Source: Planctomycetota bacterium | GTDB taxonomy: Bacteria > Planctomycetota > Phycisphaerae > Phycisphaerales > UBA1924 | DNA: 64,000 nt | NCBI GenBank assembly: GCA_023432465.1 | Contig: JAEYUO010000093.1 | Location: 31,778-95,777, forward strand | Reading direction: 5' to 3' | Part shown: positions 26,321 to 35,294 of the stretch, piece by piece | Layout of the letters: each line of letters opens with the position of its first letter | Position numbering within the stretch: position 1 is the first letter of the stretch | Position numbers and translations under genes: made by a program | Notes under the pieces: model-generated | Told to the model about the DNA's origin: nothing | The model's database searches: none | The model's input: only the letters and a program-made list of their open reading frames with translations

Positions 26321-29300
26321 ATGCCCACCTCCTCCTCTCGACTCGCCCTGCCGACATGGCTCGCCGCGGCGGCAATCGTGCTTCTCTCTTCCCCCGTCCT
26401 CGCCAACGTCCCCCCCGCCGCGCCGGTCATCACCGAGCCAGCGCCCGGGCGCATCCTGAACCCCGGCGATGTGCACATGGAGTGCCAGCCGTTCTCCGAT
26501 GCCGACCCCGGCGACACCCACCTGTGCACCGACTGGGAGATCTGGACATCCCCATCCCCGCCCGCTCTCGGCGAGCGTGTGTGGTTCAGCGCCTGCATCG
26601 GAGGCGTGGAGCGACTGCACACCCACCTTGGAGATGGCGCGTTCATCGGTTCTCACGCGGGTCGCAATGACCTGATCTCGGGATGGACGTTTGTGCTCCG
26701 CGTCCGGCACCGTGATTCCAGCGGCGATCCCGCGACCGAATGGAGCCCCTGGAGCGTGCGCGTCTTCGAGACCGGCCCCGCCAGCCAGATCTTCCCGCTT
26801 GAAGGGGACGATGTCGCCGATCAGCCCGCCCCCACGTGGCTCGCCGCCGTTGGCGAAGCGCCCGTCATCCTTCCCGCCGCCACCACAGCACCCAGCCTGC
26901 GACTCGAGCACGCGACGGGCGCTCTGCTGCTTGAGTTCCACAGCGAGGACGGCATCGACAACCACATCGTGAATCCCGCGGGCCTCTCATCCCACGCTCC
27001 GCTCCGGCTCCGCATCAGTGCGGGCTCCCTCGCCGGCGGGCTGGCCCTCCCCGAATCCAACCTCACCTTCACTTCGCACGAAGGCACCACCTACACGCTC
27101 TTCCTCCCCGCCCTCAGCGTTCAGCCCGGCGCCGCCAACGACGCTTACTTCTGGATCGCTTCCAGCGGCGCGACCTACCACGCCACCGCCGCGCAGACCG
27201 AGCCCGACTTCTCCAGCCTCGCCCGCGGCACGCCCACACCCTGGATCGCGCTCCAGCCCGGCTATCGCGTCGAAGTCGTCGCCTCCGGGTTCAAGCTCCC
27301 CATCAACATCGCCTTCGTCCCCGAGCCTGATTCCGCCCCGGATGCTCCGTTCTACTACGTCACCGAGTTGTATGGCAGCATCAAGGTCGTCCTTCGCAAC
27401 GGCACCGTCCTGACCTACGCCAACAACCTTCTGAACTTCCCCCCGACCGGCGCGTTCCCCGGCTCCGGCGAACAGGGCGTCACCGGCATCGTCGTCGATC
27501 CCGTCAACGGCGATGTCTACGCCTCCATGCTCTACTCGAGCGTCAACGGCGTCGAGAATGTTCCCCACTACCCGAAGGTCGTCCGCTTCACCAGCACCGA
27601 CGGCGGCCGCACCGCCGCCACGCAGACCACCATCCTCGACATGGTCGGCGAGGCCCAGGGTCAGTCCCACCAGATCTCCAGCATGAGCTTCGGACCCGAC
27701 GGCGCGCTCTATGTCCACATGGGCGACGGGTTCACCGCCTCCACCGGCCAGAACCTCAGCTCTTTCCGCGGCAAGATTCTCCGCATCAACCGCAACGGCA
27801 CGCCCCACCCCTCCAACCCGTTCTACAACCCCGGCGACGGCATCACTGCCCGCGACTACGTCTTTGCCTACGGCCTCCGCAACCCCTTCGGCGGTGTCTG
27901 GCGCGAGCTCGACTCCTCGCTCTACTTTGTCGAGAACGGCCCGAGCGTCGATCGCCTTGTGAAGACCGTTTCCGGCCGCAACTACCTCTGGAACGGCTCG
28001 GATACGAGCATGTCCAACTTCGCCATCTACAACTGGGCGCCGGCCTCCGGACCCGTGAACATGGCGTTCATCCAGCCCGGCACGTTCGGCGGCAGCGGCT
28101 TCCCGCCCGACAAGCAGGGCAGCGCATTCGTTACCGAATCCGGCGGCACGTGGGCCAACGGTCCGCAGGCCATCGGCAAGCGCATCACCGAGTTCGTGCT
28201 CGATGCCCTGGGCAACCGCATCAGCGGCCCCACCACCCTCGTGCAATACGCCGGTTCGGGCCGCGCCACCGTCTGCGGACTGGCCGCGGGTCCCGACGGT
28301 CTGTACTTCACCGATCTCTACAAGGACCTCGATTACGTCTGGCCGACCGATGCGGGCGCAAACGTTCTCCGCATCCGCTTCGTTGGTGATGCCTCGTTCA
28401 ACTCCAGCGTCGTGTCCGGATCGGCCCCGCTCACGGTGCAGTTCACCGACACCTCCACGGTCCCCGGTATCGTCTCCTGGCTCTGGGAGTTTGGCGACGG
28501 AACCACCAGCACGGAGCAGAACCCCTCGCACACCTACACCGAGGACGGCCTCTACACCGTCCGCCTCAGCGTCACGGGCAGCACCGGCCTCTCGATCGAG
28601 GAGAAGCGCTCGCACATCCGCGTCGGGGTCCTGCCCCGGGTCGCCCTCATCGGCGTCTCCCTCCCCGCCACCCCCGCCGACCACGCGATCGCCCATCACC
28701 TCGAGGACCTGGGCTTTGAAGTCACCGCCTACGACGATGAGCCCGCCAATCGTCCTTCCGCTGCGCAGATCGCCGCCGCGAGCAACCTCGTCATCGTGTC
28801 CTCCACGATCACGTCCACCAACGTCGGCGGCGAGTTCCGCAATCTCCCTGTCCCCATGATCTTCTGGGAGAACGCCCTCCTCCGCGCCGGCCGCGAATCG
28901 CTTACCGACAACGGCACGGTCGTCGGCGCGACCTCGATCAACATCATCAACAACGTCCACCCCATCACCCAGGGCTTCGCCGCGGGCGCGCGCCAGGTGT
29001 ACACCTCCACCGCGAACATGAGCGTCGCGACCGGCAACATCGGCCCGGGCACGCTCACCCTCGCGCGCCGGGACGGCTCACTCGACGGCGCCATCGTCGT
29101 CGCCGAGGCGGGCGCAACCGTCGCGGACAACTACATCACGCCAGCACGCCGCGTCTTCCTCTTCTTCGAAGACGCAGGTTGGCAGGTCGCTACCCCGGAT
29201 GCCAAAGCGCTGATGGAACGCTCGGTCTGCTGGGCGCTCGACATCCAGTCCCCCGGCATCACCACCCAACCTCAGAGTCTCGAAACCTGTGAGGGCGAGT

Positions 29301-29671
29301 CGGCCATGCTCTCCGTCACCGCCAGCGGCTCCTCCCCCATCTCCTACCAGTGGCGCCGCAACGGCCAGAACATCAACGGCGCAACCTCGCGCATCTTCAC
29401 CATCCCCGTCATCTCCGCCGGCAGCGCGGGAAGCTACGACTGCGTCGTCTCCAACCCCTGCGGCCAGGCAACGAGTTCCGCGGCGTCGATCACCGTCACC
29501 ACCTGCTGCCCGGCGGACTTCAACAACGACGGGTCCGTCACCGTCCCCGACATCTTCGCGTTCCTCAGCGCCTGGTTTGCACAGAGCCCCGCGGCGGACT
29601 TCAATGACGATCTGGTCGTCAACGTCCCGGACATCTTCGCCTACCTGGCCGCATGGTTCGCAGGGTGTTAG
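26321..29671 (+). CDS. Secreted PQQ-type sugar dehydrogenase fused to PKD, ThuA-like, Ig-like domains and dockerin-like tag
   Basis: An 1116-residue exported protein. The ATG at 26321 has GGAG eight bases upstream and opens a signal peptide (TWLAAAAIVLLSSPVLA). Residues about 310-690 match the soluble glucose/sorbosone dehydrogenase propeller (VASGFKLPINIAFVPE, SFGPDGALYVHMGDG, AYGLRNPFGG). A PKD domain (LWEFGDGTTSTEQNPSHTY, about 690-770) follows. A region with ThuA or Rossmann-like features comes next (DHAIAHHLEDLGFEVTAYDD, about 780-970), then an Ig-like domain (YQWRRNGQNI, about 980-1060). The end is the double EF-hand-like tag from about 1062. The N-terminal 300 residues are not assigned. 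The likely role is oxidation of extracellular sugars. Confidence 0.85.
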   Translation: MPTSSSRLALPTWLAAAAIVLLSSPVLANVPPAAPVITEPAPGRILNPGDVHMECQPFSDADPGDTHLCTDWEIWTSPSPPALGERVWFSACIGGVERLHTHLGDGAFIGSHAGRNDLISGWTFVLRVRHRDSSGDPATEWSPWSVRVFETGPASQIFPLEGDDVADQPAPTWLAAVGEAPVILPAATTAPSLRLEHATGALLLEFHSEDGIDNHIVNPAGLSSHAPLRLRISAGSLAGGLALPESNLTFTSHEGTTYTLFLPALSVQPGAANDAYFWIASSGATYHATAAQTEPDFSSLARGTPTPWIALQPGYRVEVVASGFKLPINIAFVPEPDSAPDAPFYYVTELYGSIKVVLRNGTVLTYANNLLNFPPTGAFPGSGEQGVTGIVVDPVNGDVYASMLYSSVNGVENVPHYPKVVRFTSTDGGRTAATQTTILDMVGEAQGQSHQISSMSFGPDGALYVHMGDGFTASTGQNLSSFRGKILRINRNGTPHPSNPFYNPGDGITARDYVFAYGLRNPFGGVWRELDSSLYFVENGPSVDRLVKTVSGRNYLWNGSDTSMSNFAIYNWAPASGPVNMAFIQPGTFGGSGFPPDKQGSAFVTESGGTWANGPQAIGKRITEFVLDALGNRISGPTTLVQYAGSGRATVCGLAAGPDGLYFTDLYKDLDYVWPTDAGANVLRIRFVGDASFNSSVVSGSAPLTVQFTDTSTVPGIVSWLWEFGDGTTSTEQNPSHTYTEDGLYTVRLSVTGSTGLSIEEKRSHIRVGVLPRVALIGVSLPATPADHAIAHHLEDLGFEVTAYDDEPANRPSAAQIAAASNLVIVSSTITSTNVGGEFRNLPVPMIFWENALLRAGRESLTDNGTVVGATSINIINNVHPITQGFAAGARQVYTSTANMSVATGNIGPGTLTLARRDGSLDGAIVVAEAGATVADNYITPARRVFLFFEDAGWQVATPDAKALMERSVCWALDIQSPGITTQPQSLETCEGESAMLSVTASGSSPISYQWRRNGQNINGATSRIFTIPVISAGSAGSYDCVVSNPCGQATSSAASITVTTCCPADFNNDGSVTVPDIFAFLSAWFAQSPAADFNDDLVVNVPDIFAYLAAWFAGC

Positions 29672-29804
29672 TATTGTGTTCGCATTGATGTCCGTGCTCG
29701 TACACCACTGCACCTGAATTCCGCAGAGATTGCGCCAATTCATTCATTCTCGCGGATTATCCCGCAACCAAGTCGCTCTCCACATCGTTACCTCTGGTTT
29801 GATG

Positions 29805-29819
29805 ACTCGATCTTCGAGT
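29805..29819. promoter_or_regulatory. Perfect inverted repeat 5' of the lectin-domain gene
   Basis: ACTCGA, TCT, TCGAGT forms a 6-3-6 palindrome 50 bases before the start codon. It could be an operator or a leader hairpin. Confidence 0.35.
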
Positions 29820-29869
29820 TGTCACGCGCCGTTTCCCTGTCCACATGGTTCAGATCTGAAGGAGTAGTC

Positions 29870-32116
29870 ATGACGCTGAAGATGTCTTGCACGACCGCCG
29901 TAGTCGCGGCCGTCGCGTCCGCTTCGGGCCTCGCGCTCGCCGCGGACCAGACCCCCATCCCCCTCAACTACAACTTCAACGGCATGGTCCACACCGGCGA
30001 AGCAGGCTGGCCGGACAACCCCGACGGCTTCCGCTCCATCGCGGATCGCGGCCTGCTCGTGGATGGCAACGCTGGCTCGCTCAACGCCGGTCCGATCACC
30101 GGCTCCACCGGCCTGAGCTATTCCATCGTCGGCTCGCCCTTCGTCGTGGACATCGTCCACCTCGGAAATCGGTTGATCTCGAACGCCTACGACGCCATCG
30201 AGGACGGCGACAACATCGGTATCCAGCCCAACTGGGATACCTCCCCCGACCACACCGTCCCCCAGGTCTCTGATGTCTCCAGTCTCAATCTGGAGATGTT
30301 CGGCAACACCCAGCTCGGCGTGCTCTACCAGATCAGCAACAGCGGCGGTGAGTTCGATATGACGCTCACCTTCACTGACACATCCAGCGTCACCGTCCGC
30401 CTCCGCGGGCCCGACTGGTTCGGCACTCCCGCCGTCCCTGCGCCGTTCGCGGGCGTGCTGTCGCAGACTCGTCTGGGCGGCGCAAGCGCCCTGTGGAGCT
30501 CGACCAACAGCAACGACCTCGGCTCCACCGCCCCCGCGGCCCAGCGCCTGAGCGTCATCGAGGCCGTCATCAGCGTCCAGGACCTCATCGCCGACGGCTT
30601 CGGCGACATCACAGGCAAGACGCTCGCTTCCATCACGTTCAGTAACGCCACCTATCCCGCCAACTTCGACCGCGGCTACGCAATCTTCGCCGCGACCATC
30701 CGCGGAGCCGAGAACTTCGGCCCCGAGGGCGTGGGATCGGTGAGCCCCAACCCCGTCGTCTCCGGCCAGTCCGCGACCTTCAGCGTCAGCGTCACCCCCG
30801 GCAGCGGCTCCCCCAACAACATCACCGGCGTTGAAGTCGATGGCACCACCCTTGACCTCGGCGCCATCGTGCTCAACGACAGCGGCGTCGGCGGCGATCT
30901 CGTCCCCGGCGACAGCATCTGGACCTCGACCGTGAACGTCCCGGGCACCGCCCTCGGCGGCCCGCGCAACGCTCAGTTCACGATCACCGATGCCCAGGCC
31001 AGGACGTCCAACGGCAACATCGCCTTCAACGTCCTCGGCCAGCCCGCCGCCACCGACCTCGGCACCCTCGCCGATGGCACGGTCAGTGTCCAGGCAGAAC
31101 TCGTCTCCGGCGGCGTCGTCTGGTACCGCTTCGATCTCGCCCAGAGCGTCGATGGCATCGATCTGGAGTTCCTCGATATCGATACCGAGGGCTCTGTCAT
31201 CACGGGCTCCGACACCGAGATCGGCCTGTACGACAGCCTCGGAAACCGCGTCGCCAACGACGATGACGACGGCAGTGCCAACCTCAGCCAGTTGAGCTTC
31301 GGTGCCCCCCTTCCCCGGCCGGCAGTCGGCACGAGTGTCGCCTATAACGGCCGCGACGGCGCAACCCTTGCCGCGGGCACCTACTACCTCGCCGTCTCAG
31401 GATTCGACGCCATCTTCAACGCTACCAACTGGAACGTCACCACCACCCACACCCGCACCGGCACCCTCAACACCAACATCCGCCTCGGCATCGCCGACCC
31501 GAACGATGCCGTGCTCGCGGGCCCCATCAACAACCCCGCCAACAACAGCGACTACTACCTCCTCATCCGCGGCCTCAACTTCAATCTCGCCGAGTCGATC
31601 GGCGTCCTCCTGGGCGGGCACCTCGCCTCCATCCAGGATACCGATGAGAACGAGTTCGTTCGTGCCCAGGTGCTCGGCTTCGACGCCACCGACCGCCGCG
31701 GCTGGATCGGCTTCACCGATGTCGCCAGCGAGGGCAACTTCGTCTGGACCGACGGTTCCCCCGTCACCTACACCAACTGGGGCGGCGGCGAACCCAACAA
31801 CGCTAACAACACCGAGCATTACGCCGAACTGCTCGGCTCCAACGGCCTCTGGAATGACATCAGCCTCGCCGGCGTCGCCGGCGGCGGCAACTGGGCCGTG
31901 GTCGAGGTCCCGGGCACCGGCGGTCCTCAGTTCTGCGATGCCGACTGGTGCCAGGACGGCTCCAAGTCCGTCGCGGACATCTTCTGCTTCCTCGCCGACT
32001 GGTTCGCGCTCGATCCCGATGCTCGAACCTACGGCGGCGCAGCGACCCCCGTGCAGGCCATCTTCGCATGGCTCGCCGTCTGGTTCGCAACGCCCAACGG
32101 ACCCTGCACCCCGTAA
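29870..32116 (+). CDS. Secreted protein with C-type-lectin-like domain and degenerate dockerin-like tail
   Basis: A 748-residue exported protein. GGAG lies five bases before the ATG at 29870, which begins a signal peptide (TTAVVAAVASASGLALA). The N-terminal 280 residues form an unassigned beta-rich region. They are followed by PNPVVSGQSATFSVSVTPGS (an Ig-like or bacterial-type fold) and a region with DDDDGSANLSQ. From about residue 560 a C-type-lectin-like domain is seen (GGHLASIQDTDENEF, WIGFTD, NWGGGEPNN, NWAVVEVP). The final 60 residues are a diverged tag (SVADIFCFLADWF, QAIFAWLAVWF) whose EF-hand loops have lost several ligands. Carbohydrate binding is plausible. Confidence 0.82.
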   Translation: MTLKMSCTTAVVAAVASASGLALAADQTPIPLNYNFNGMVHTGEAGWPDNPDGFRSIADRGLLVDGNAGSLNAGPITGSTGLSYSIVGSPFVVDIVHLGNRLISNAYDAIEDGDNIGIQPNWDTSPDHTVPQVSDVSSLNLEMFGNTQLGVLYQISNSGGEFDMTLTFTDTSSVTVRLRGPDWFGTPAVPAPFAGVLSQTRLGGASALWSSTNSNDLGSTAPAAQRLSVIEAVISVQDLIADGFGDITGKTLASITFSNATYPANFDRGYAIFAATIRGAENFGPEGVGSVSPNPVVSGQSATFSVSVTPGSGSPNNITGVEVDGTTLDLGAIVLNDSGVGGDLVPGDSIWTSTVNVPGTALGGPRNAQFTITDAQARTSNGNIAFNVLGQPAATDLGTLADGTVSVQAELVSGGVVWYRFDLAQSVDGIDLEFLDIDTEGSVITGSDTEIGLYDSLGNRVANDDDDGSANLSQLSFGAPLPRPAVGTSVAYNGRDGATLAAGTYYLAVSGFDAIFNATNWNVTTTHTRTGTLNTNIRLGIADPNDAVLAGPINNPANNSDYYLLIRGLNFNLAESIGVLLGGHLASIQDTDENEFVRAQVLGFDATDRRGWIGFTDVASEGNFVWTDGSPVTYTNWGGGEPNNANNTEHYAELLGSNGLWNDISLAGVAGGGNWAVVEVPGTGGPQFCDADWCQDGSKSVADIFCFLADWFALDPDARTYGGAATPVQAIFAWLAVWFATPNGPCTP

Positions 32117-32154
32117 TCACGGCACGCAGCCCCGATGCCCATCCTGAGTCCCAC

Positions 32155-32187
32155 GCGGCCCTCGTCACGCAGACGAGGGCCGCTTTC
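32155..32187 (+). terminator. Terminator between convergent genes
   Basis: A perfect 12-bp stem (GCGGCCCTCGTC with GACGAGGGCCGC) encloses the loop ACGCA. TTTCATT follows on the plus strand. It reaches the stop codon of the next minus-strand gene. Confidence 0.7.
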
Positions 32188-33463
32188 ATTCGCGCTCGCT
32201 TCGCCCGACGCTTGGGCCGAGATACTCCATCGCCATGCTGTACCCCGCTCGCCAGACCGGGCTCAGCACTTCGCATCGGAACCCGACGAACTCGTCCGGG
32301 TCCCACCCGATGTGCCGGAAGTAGTACGCGCTCAGTTCCGCGTGGCGCGAATACAGCTCGCTGCCCGACGCGGCCAGGCCGCGCCCCAGCATCTGCAGCT
32401 TCGGTCCCGACGGCAGCCGCATCACCCAGCGGTCATCGGGCGCGATGTTCAGATCCGGAGCCCACAGCAGCGCATCCAGCGAGGGGCGGAACATCCGCTC
32501 CATATCCGCGTGCAGGTAGACATCCAGGATGAGCCGGCGCGTCGGGCAGGTGACCAGCGACCAGATCGCGTCGAGTGTCGGCCGCCCGGTCCCCGGGTCC
32601 ATCAGCGGGTGCCGCGCCTTGAGGGCGGTCACGACATCGATGAGCCCGCTCTCCATCCCGGCCTCGGGGTCGACGATCTGGTAGAGCTTGCCCTTCCGGT
32701 TGCGCGATGTCACCAGCGGCAAGGGATCCGTCGTGAACGGCCGCAGAACTTCCTCGGGCATATGCCCGTCCGGCCGCGCGGCGCCTCGCCCCTCCTCCGG
32801 GTGTGCCGTGCGCAGCGTGTCGCCGGAACTCATCACCATCGGGAGTCCGCCGGGCATCACAAGGCTGCCGATCAGACCCTTGGCGAGCGCGCGTTCAAGC
32901 ACATCGGGATTGTCCGGCGCAACTCGAAAGGCGTAGATCGCAAGCGACACCTCGCAGCTGCGTCCGGTCACTCGCACAGCGGCATCGTGAAGCGCGGCTC
33001 GGTGTTCGGGCGCGCCGAGGCTGAGGTGCGCCCCGCTCCCCGCGACCGGTCCGCTCACGTTCAGCCGCTCGATCAGCTTGGACTGACTGCCCCCGAGCAA
33101 CGTTATAAGCCGTTCAAGGCTCGCCAGCGCGCTCCGCGCGGCCGCGACATCACCCGCATCCGCCCCCGCCGCCGCGAAGCCATCGAGCACCTGCCGCAGG
33201 CCCTCCACACCGGGGAGCCTGGTCAGCATCGCCGGCGTGCCGTCAAACGATCCGACGGCCTGTACGACGCGCTGGCACGTTGCGCGCAGCACGTGGAGAT
33301 GCCGCGACATGCCGCTGGCATGCTGCGCATGCTCAGGCAGGGACTCCATCAGGCGGTGCAACTCGGCATGCACGCGCCCGGAGACGCGCTCGGCCTCGGC
33401 CCATTCAGACTCAGACAGCGGCCGCGGCGTTCGAAGTCGGGATCCGGAGGTACTCGGTGGCAT
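32186..33463 (-). CDS. Uncharacterised protein, paralogue of the protein at 11310
   Basis: A 425-residue soluble protein of no family I can name. It shares its block order with the protein at 11310-12620. The N-terminus has SGMSRHLHVLRATCQRVVQA, with helix-turn-helix-like spacing. HRAALHDAAVRVTGRSCEV follows, then PTRRLILDVYLHADM and HIGWDPDEFVGFRCEVLSP near the end. There is no signal peptide or membrane helix. The ATG at 33463 was chosen because coding character and similarity begin there. Like its paralogue, it is divergent from a gene for a dockerin-tagged protein, with a perfect palindrome in the shared region. It could be a transcription regulator, but that is inference. Confidence 0.7.
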   Translation of the reverse strand: MPPSTSGSRLRTPRPLSESEWAEAERVSGRVHAELHRLMESLPEHAQHASGMSRHLHVLRATCQRVVQAVGSFDGTPAMLTRLPGVEGLRQVLDGFAAAGADAGDVAAARSALASLERLITLLGGSQSKLIERLNVSGPVAGSGAHLSLGAPEHRAALHDAAVRVTGRSCEVSLAIYAFRVAPDNPDVLERALAKGLIGSLVMPGGLPMVMSSGDTLRTAHPEEGRGAARPDGHMPEEVLRPFTTDPLPLVTSRNRKGKLYQIVDPEAGMESGLIDVVTALKARHPLMDPGTGRPTLDAIWSLVTCPTRRLILDVYLHADMERMFRPSLDALLWAPDLNIAPDDRWVMRLPSGPKLQMLGRGLAASGSELYSRHAELSAYYFRHIGWDPDEFVGFRCEVLSPVWRAGYSMAMEYLGPSVGRSERE

Positions 33464-33597
33464 CCACTCCACGATACCGCCAACCCGCACCGCCTGACGT
33501 CTTGATCCCTGGATGGATGACATGCCGCAGCTTCCTTGGTTCTAAGTCCATGTCCTGCACGGACTTGGTGACGGACCACCGTCGGAACAAGGGTCGA

Positions 33598-33618
33598 GGT
33601 TGCAATTTCAATGCAACC
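33598..33618. promoter_or_regulatory. Perfect palindrome in a divergent promoter region (candidate operator)
   Basis: GGTTGCA, seven bases, TGCAACC. It ends three bases before a possible -35 box (TTGCCC at 33622) of the plus-strand gene. The layout mirrors the palindrome at 11221. Confidence 0.5.
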
Positions 33619-33621
33619 GCC

Positions 33622-33650
33622 TTGCCCGGTTCCCAAGTATAGCGTATGGT
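33622..33650 (+). promoter_or_regulatory. Candidate promoter of the HAF-repeat gene
   Basis: TTGCCC (33622-33627), a 17-base spacer and TATGGT (33645-33650). Confidence 0.4.
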
Positions 33651-33686
33651 TCTGAGTAATGCACTGAGAACTGCTCTGAGAGCAAT
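33651..33686 (+). repeat. Three direct 12-bp repeats at the predicted transcript start
   Basis: TCTGAGTAATGC, ACTGAGAACTGC and TCTGAGAGCAAT follow one another without gaps and share (A/T)CTGAG. The tract starts right after the -10 box, where a repressor would bind well. Confidence 0.4.
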
Positions 33687-33726
33687 AAATCGGCTTGTTG
33701 AACACATCGCAGGAAAGGACCCCACC

Positions 33727-34989
33727 ATGAAGCCTCGAACTCTGGCGTTAGAGATGGCGATCGCAGCCGCAGGGCTCGCGGGGATCGCCGCGATCTCCTC
33801 CGCCGCCGACAGCTACACCGCCACGCCCATCCCGAATCTCCCCGGGGGCATCGGAACCATCGGTCTCGGCGTCAATGACAACGGCTGGGTTGTGGGCCAG
33901 GCCGGCGATCAGTTCGCCCAGCCGGTCGCGTTCGTCTATCACGACGGCGTGACCGAGCCGCTCCCGCCCCTCGCCGGGGGATGGGACTCGCGGGCCTCGA
34001 GCATCAACAGCAACAACGTGATCGTGGGCGAGTGCCGCAACGATCAGGGTGTGTTCCGCCCGGTGATGTGGACCCAGAATCACGACGGTGTCTGGGAGAT
34101 TACCGATCTCGGCACCTTCGCGCCCGAAAACGCCGGATTCGGAGTCGCGACCCGCATCAACGATGCCGGGCACATCGTCGGATACTGCACCGCGGCATCG
34201 GGCACGGCCTACCACGGCTTCCTCTGGGACAACGGCCTGAAGACCGATGTCGGCACGCTCTTCTATAGCGGGAACAACGCCTACTCCCAGGCCCTTGGCG
34301 TGAGCCCGACCGGCGATGTCGTCGGCTTCGCCTACGGCGTGCTGCAGGGGCCCGAGCACGGGCTCTACCTGCCGCTCGGCGCCCGCGATGCAGAGGACGT
34401 CACCCCCGCCGCGCCCTTCGCACTGGCGCAGTGGCACGCCGCGACGAGCGACGGCAAACTGGGCGGATACATCGCCTCTTCCTCGCATACCGGAGGCGCG
34501 TTCCGACCCACGATCCACGCCGGGCACGATGGATATGTCATCATCCCGCTGATCGACGGCGTGACCGAGGGATACGGATACGACCTGACGGACTCGGGTG
34601 TGTTCGTCGGAACGATGTTTCAGTTGGATGTCGATCCCTCGCTCAGCGTCTTCCTCGCCTTCAAGCACGAAGCCGACACAACCGTCGATCTGAACACCGT
34701 GACCACCGACCTGCCCGGCATCATGATCGAGGCCCGGGATGCATCGGAGTCCGGCATGATCGTCGGCACCACCGAAGGCCCCTCCGGTCCGGTGGCTGTG
34801 CTGCTGGTGCCCGACAGCACCGAGTGCGCGGCGGACTTTGACCGCAACGGCACTCACGAGGTCGCGGACATCTTCGCATTCCTTTCCGCGTGGTTCGCCC
34901 AGGACCCGCAAGCCGACGTTGACGGAATCCCCGGCATCGGGGTTCCGGACATCTTCAGCTTCCTCGCGCTGTGGTTCGCCGGCTGCTGA
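33727..34989 (+). CDS. HAF-repeat exported protein with dockerin-like tag
   Basis: A 420-residue exported protein. AAAGGA precedes the ATG at 33727, which opens a signal peptide (MAIAAAGLAGIAAISSA). About six HAF-type repeats follow. They have the pattern (I/V)N(D/N)xGx(I/V)VG, for example GVNDNGWVVGQ, INDAGHIVGYC, VSPTGDVVGFA and DASESGMIVGT. They probably form a beta-propeller. The C-terminal tag begins CAADFDRNGTHEVADIFAFL and ends ALWFAGC. The first loop has His-Glu where most others have Val-x-Val-Pro. Function is unknown. It is divergent from the unknown paralogue. Confidence 0.82.
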   Translation: MKPRTLALEMAIAAAGLAGIAAISSAADSYTATPIPNLPGGIGTIGLGVNDNGWVVGQAGDQFAQPVAFVYHDGVTEPLPPLAGGWDSRASSINSNNVIVGECRNDQGVFRPVMWTQNHDGVWEITDLGTFAPENAGFGVATRINDAGHIVGYCTAASGTAYHGFLWDNGLKTDVGTLFYSGNNAYSQALGVSPTGDVVGFAYGVLQGPEHGLYLPLGARDAEDVTPAAPFALAQWHAATSDGKLGGYIASSSHTGGAFRPTIHAGHDGYVIIPLIDGVTEGYGYDLTDSGVFVGTMFQLDVDPSLSVFLAFKHEADTTVDLNTVTTDLPGIMIEARDASESGMIVGTTEGPSGPVAVLLVPDSTECAADFDRNGTHEVADIFAFLSAWFAQDPQADVDGIPGIGVPDIFSFLALWFAGC

Positions 34990-35030
34990 AGCCCGATCCT
35001 CGAAGAACCTCACCCTGCCCCCACGCACGC

Positions 35031-35072
35031 ACGACGCCGCGGATGGACCATGCCGGTCAGCCGCGGCGTCGT
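35031..35072 (+). terminator. Strong hairpin after the HAF-repeat gene
   Basis: ACGACGCCGCGG at 35031-35042 pairs fully with CCGCGGCGTCGT at 35061-35072. The loop holds a smaller GACC/GGTC stem. The T run after it is poor, so it may be a stability hairpin. Confidence 0.45.
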
Positions 35073-35137
35073 CGCGCTTTGGGCTGACTTCGCCCCCAAA
35101 CAAGGCAGCAGTTCAACCCGAACAGCGTACTCTCCCT

Positions 35138-35166
35138 TTGCAAAGCCGCTCAGCACTCGGTATCTT
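35138..35166 (+). promoter_or_regulatory. Promoter of the Cys/Ser-rich beta-helix gene
   Basis: TTGCAA (35138-35143), a 17-base spacer and TATCTT (35161-35166). The spacer carries CCGCT and ends CTCGG, as in the promoter at 20052. Confidence 0.6.
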
Positions 35167-35294
35167 TGGTCGATCGGTACTCTGCGCCACGTCTGCGCAT
35201 CCTGCCACCGTGCGACCGAGCTGATGCGTGGTCCGAGCCTCCGGCCGCAGCGAACATCCCGAACCTTTGACCCCCCGTTTCTGGAGGCCCGCTC

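Noticed and set aside
26987..28960. Minus-strand ORF of 657 codons
   Set aside because: It is antisense to the sugar-dehydrogenase domain, and its His/Asp/Gly-rich composition is the usual shadow pattern.
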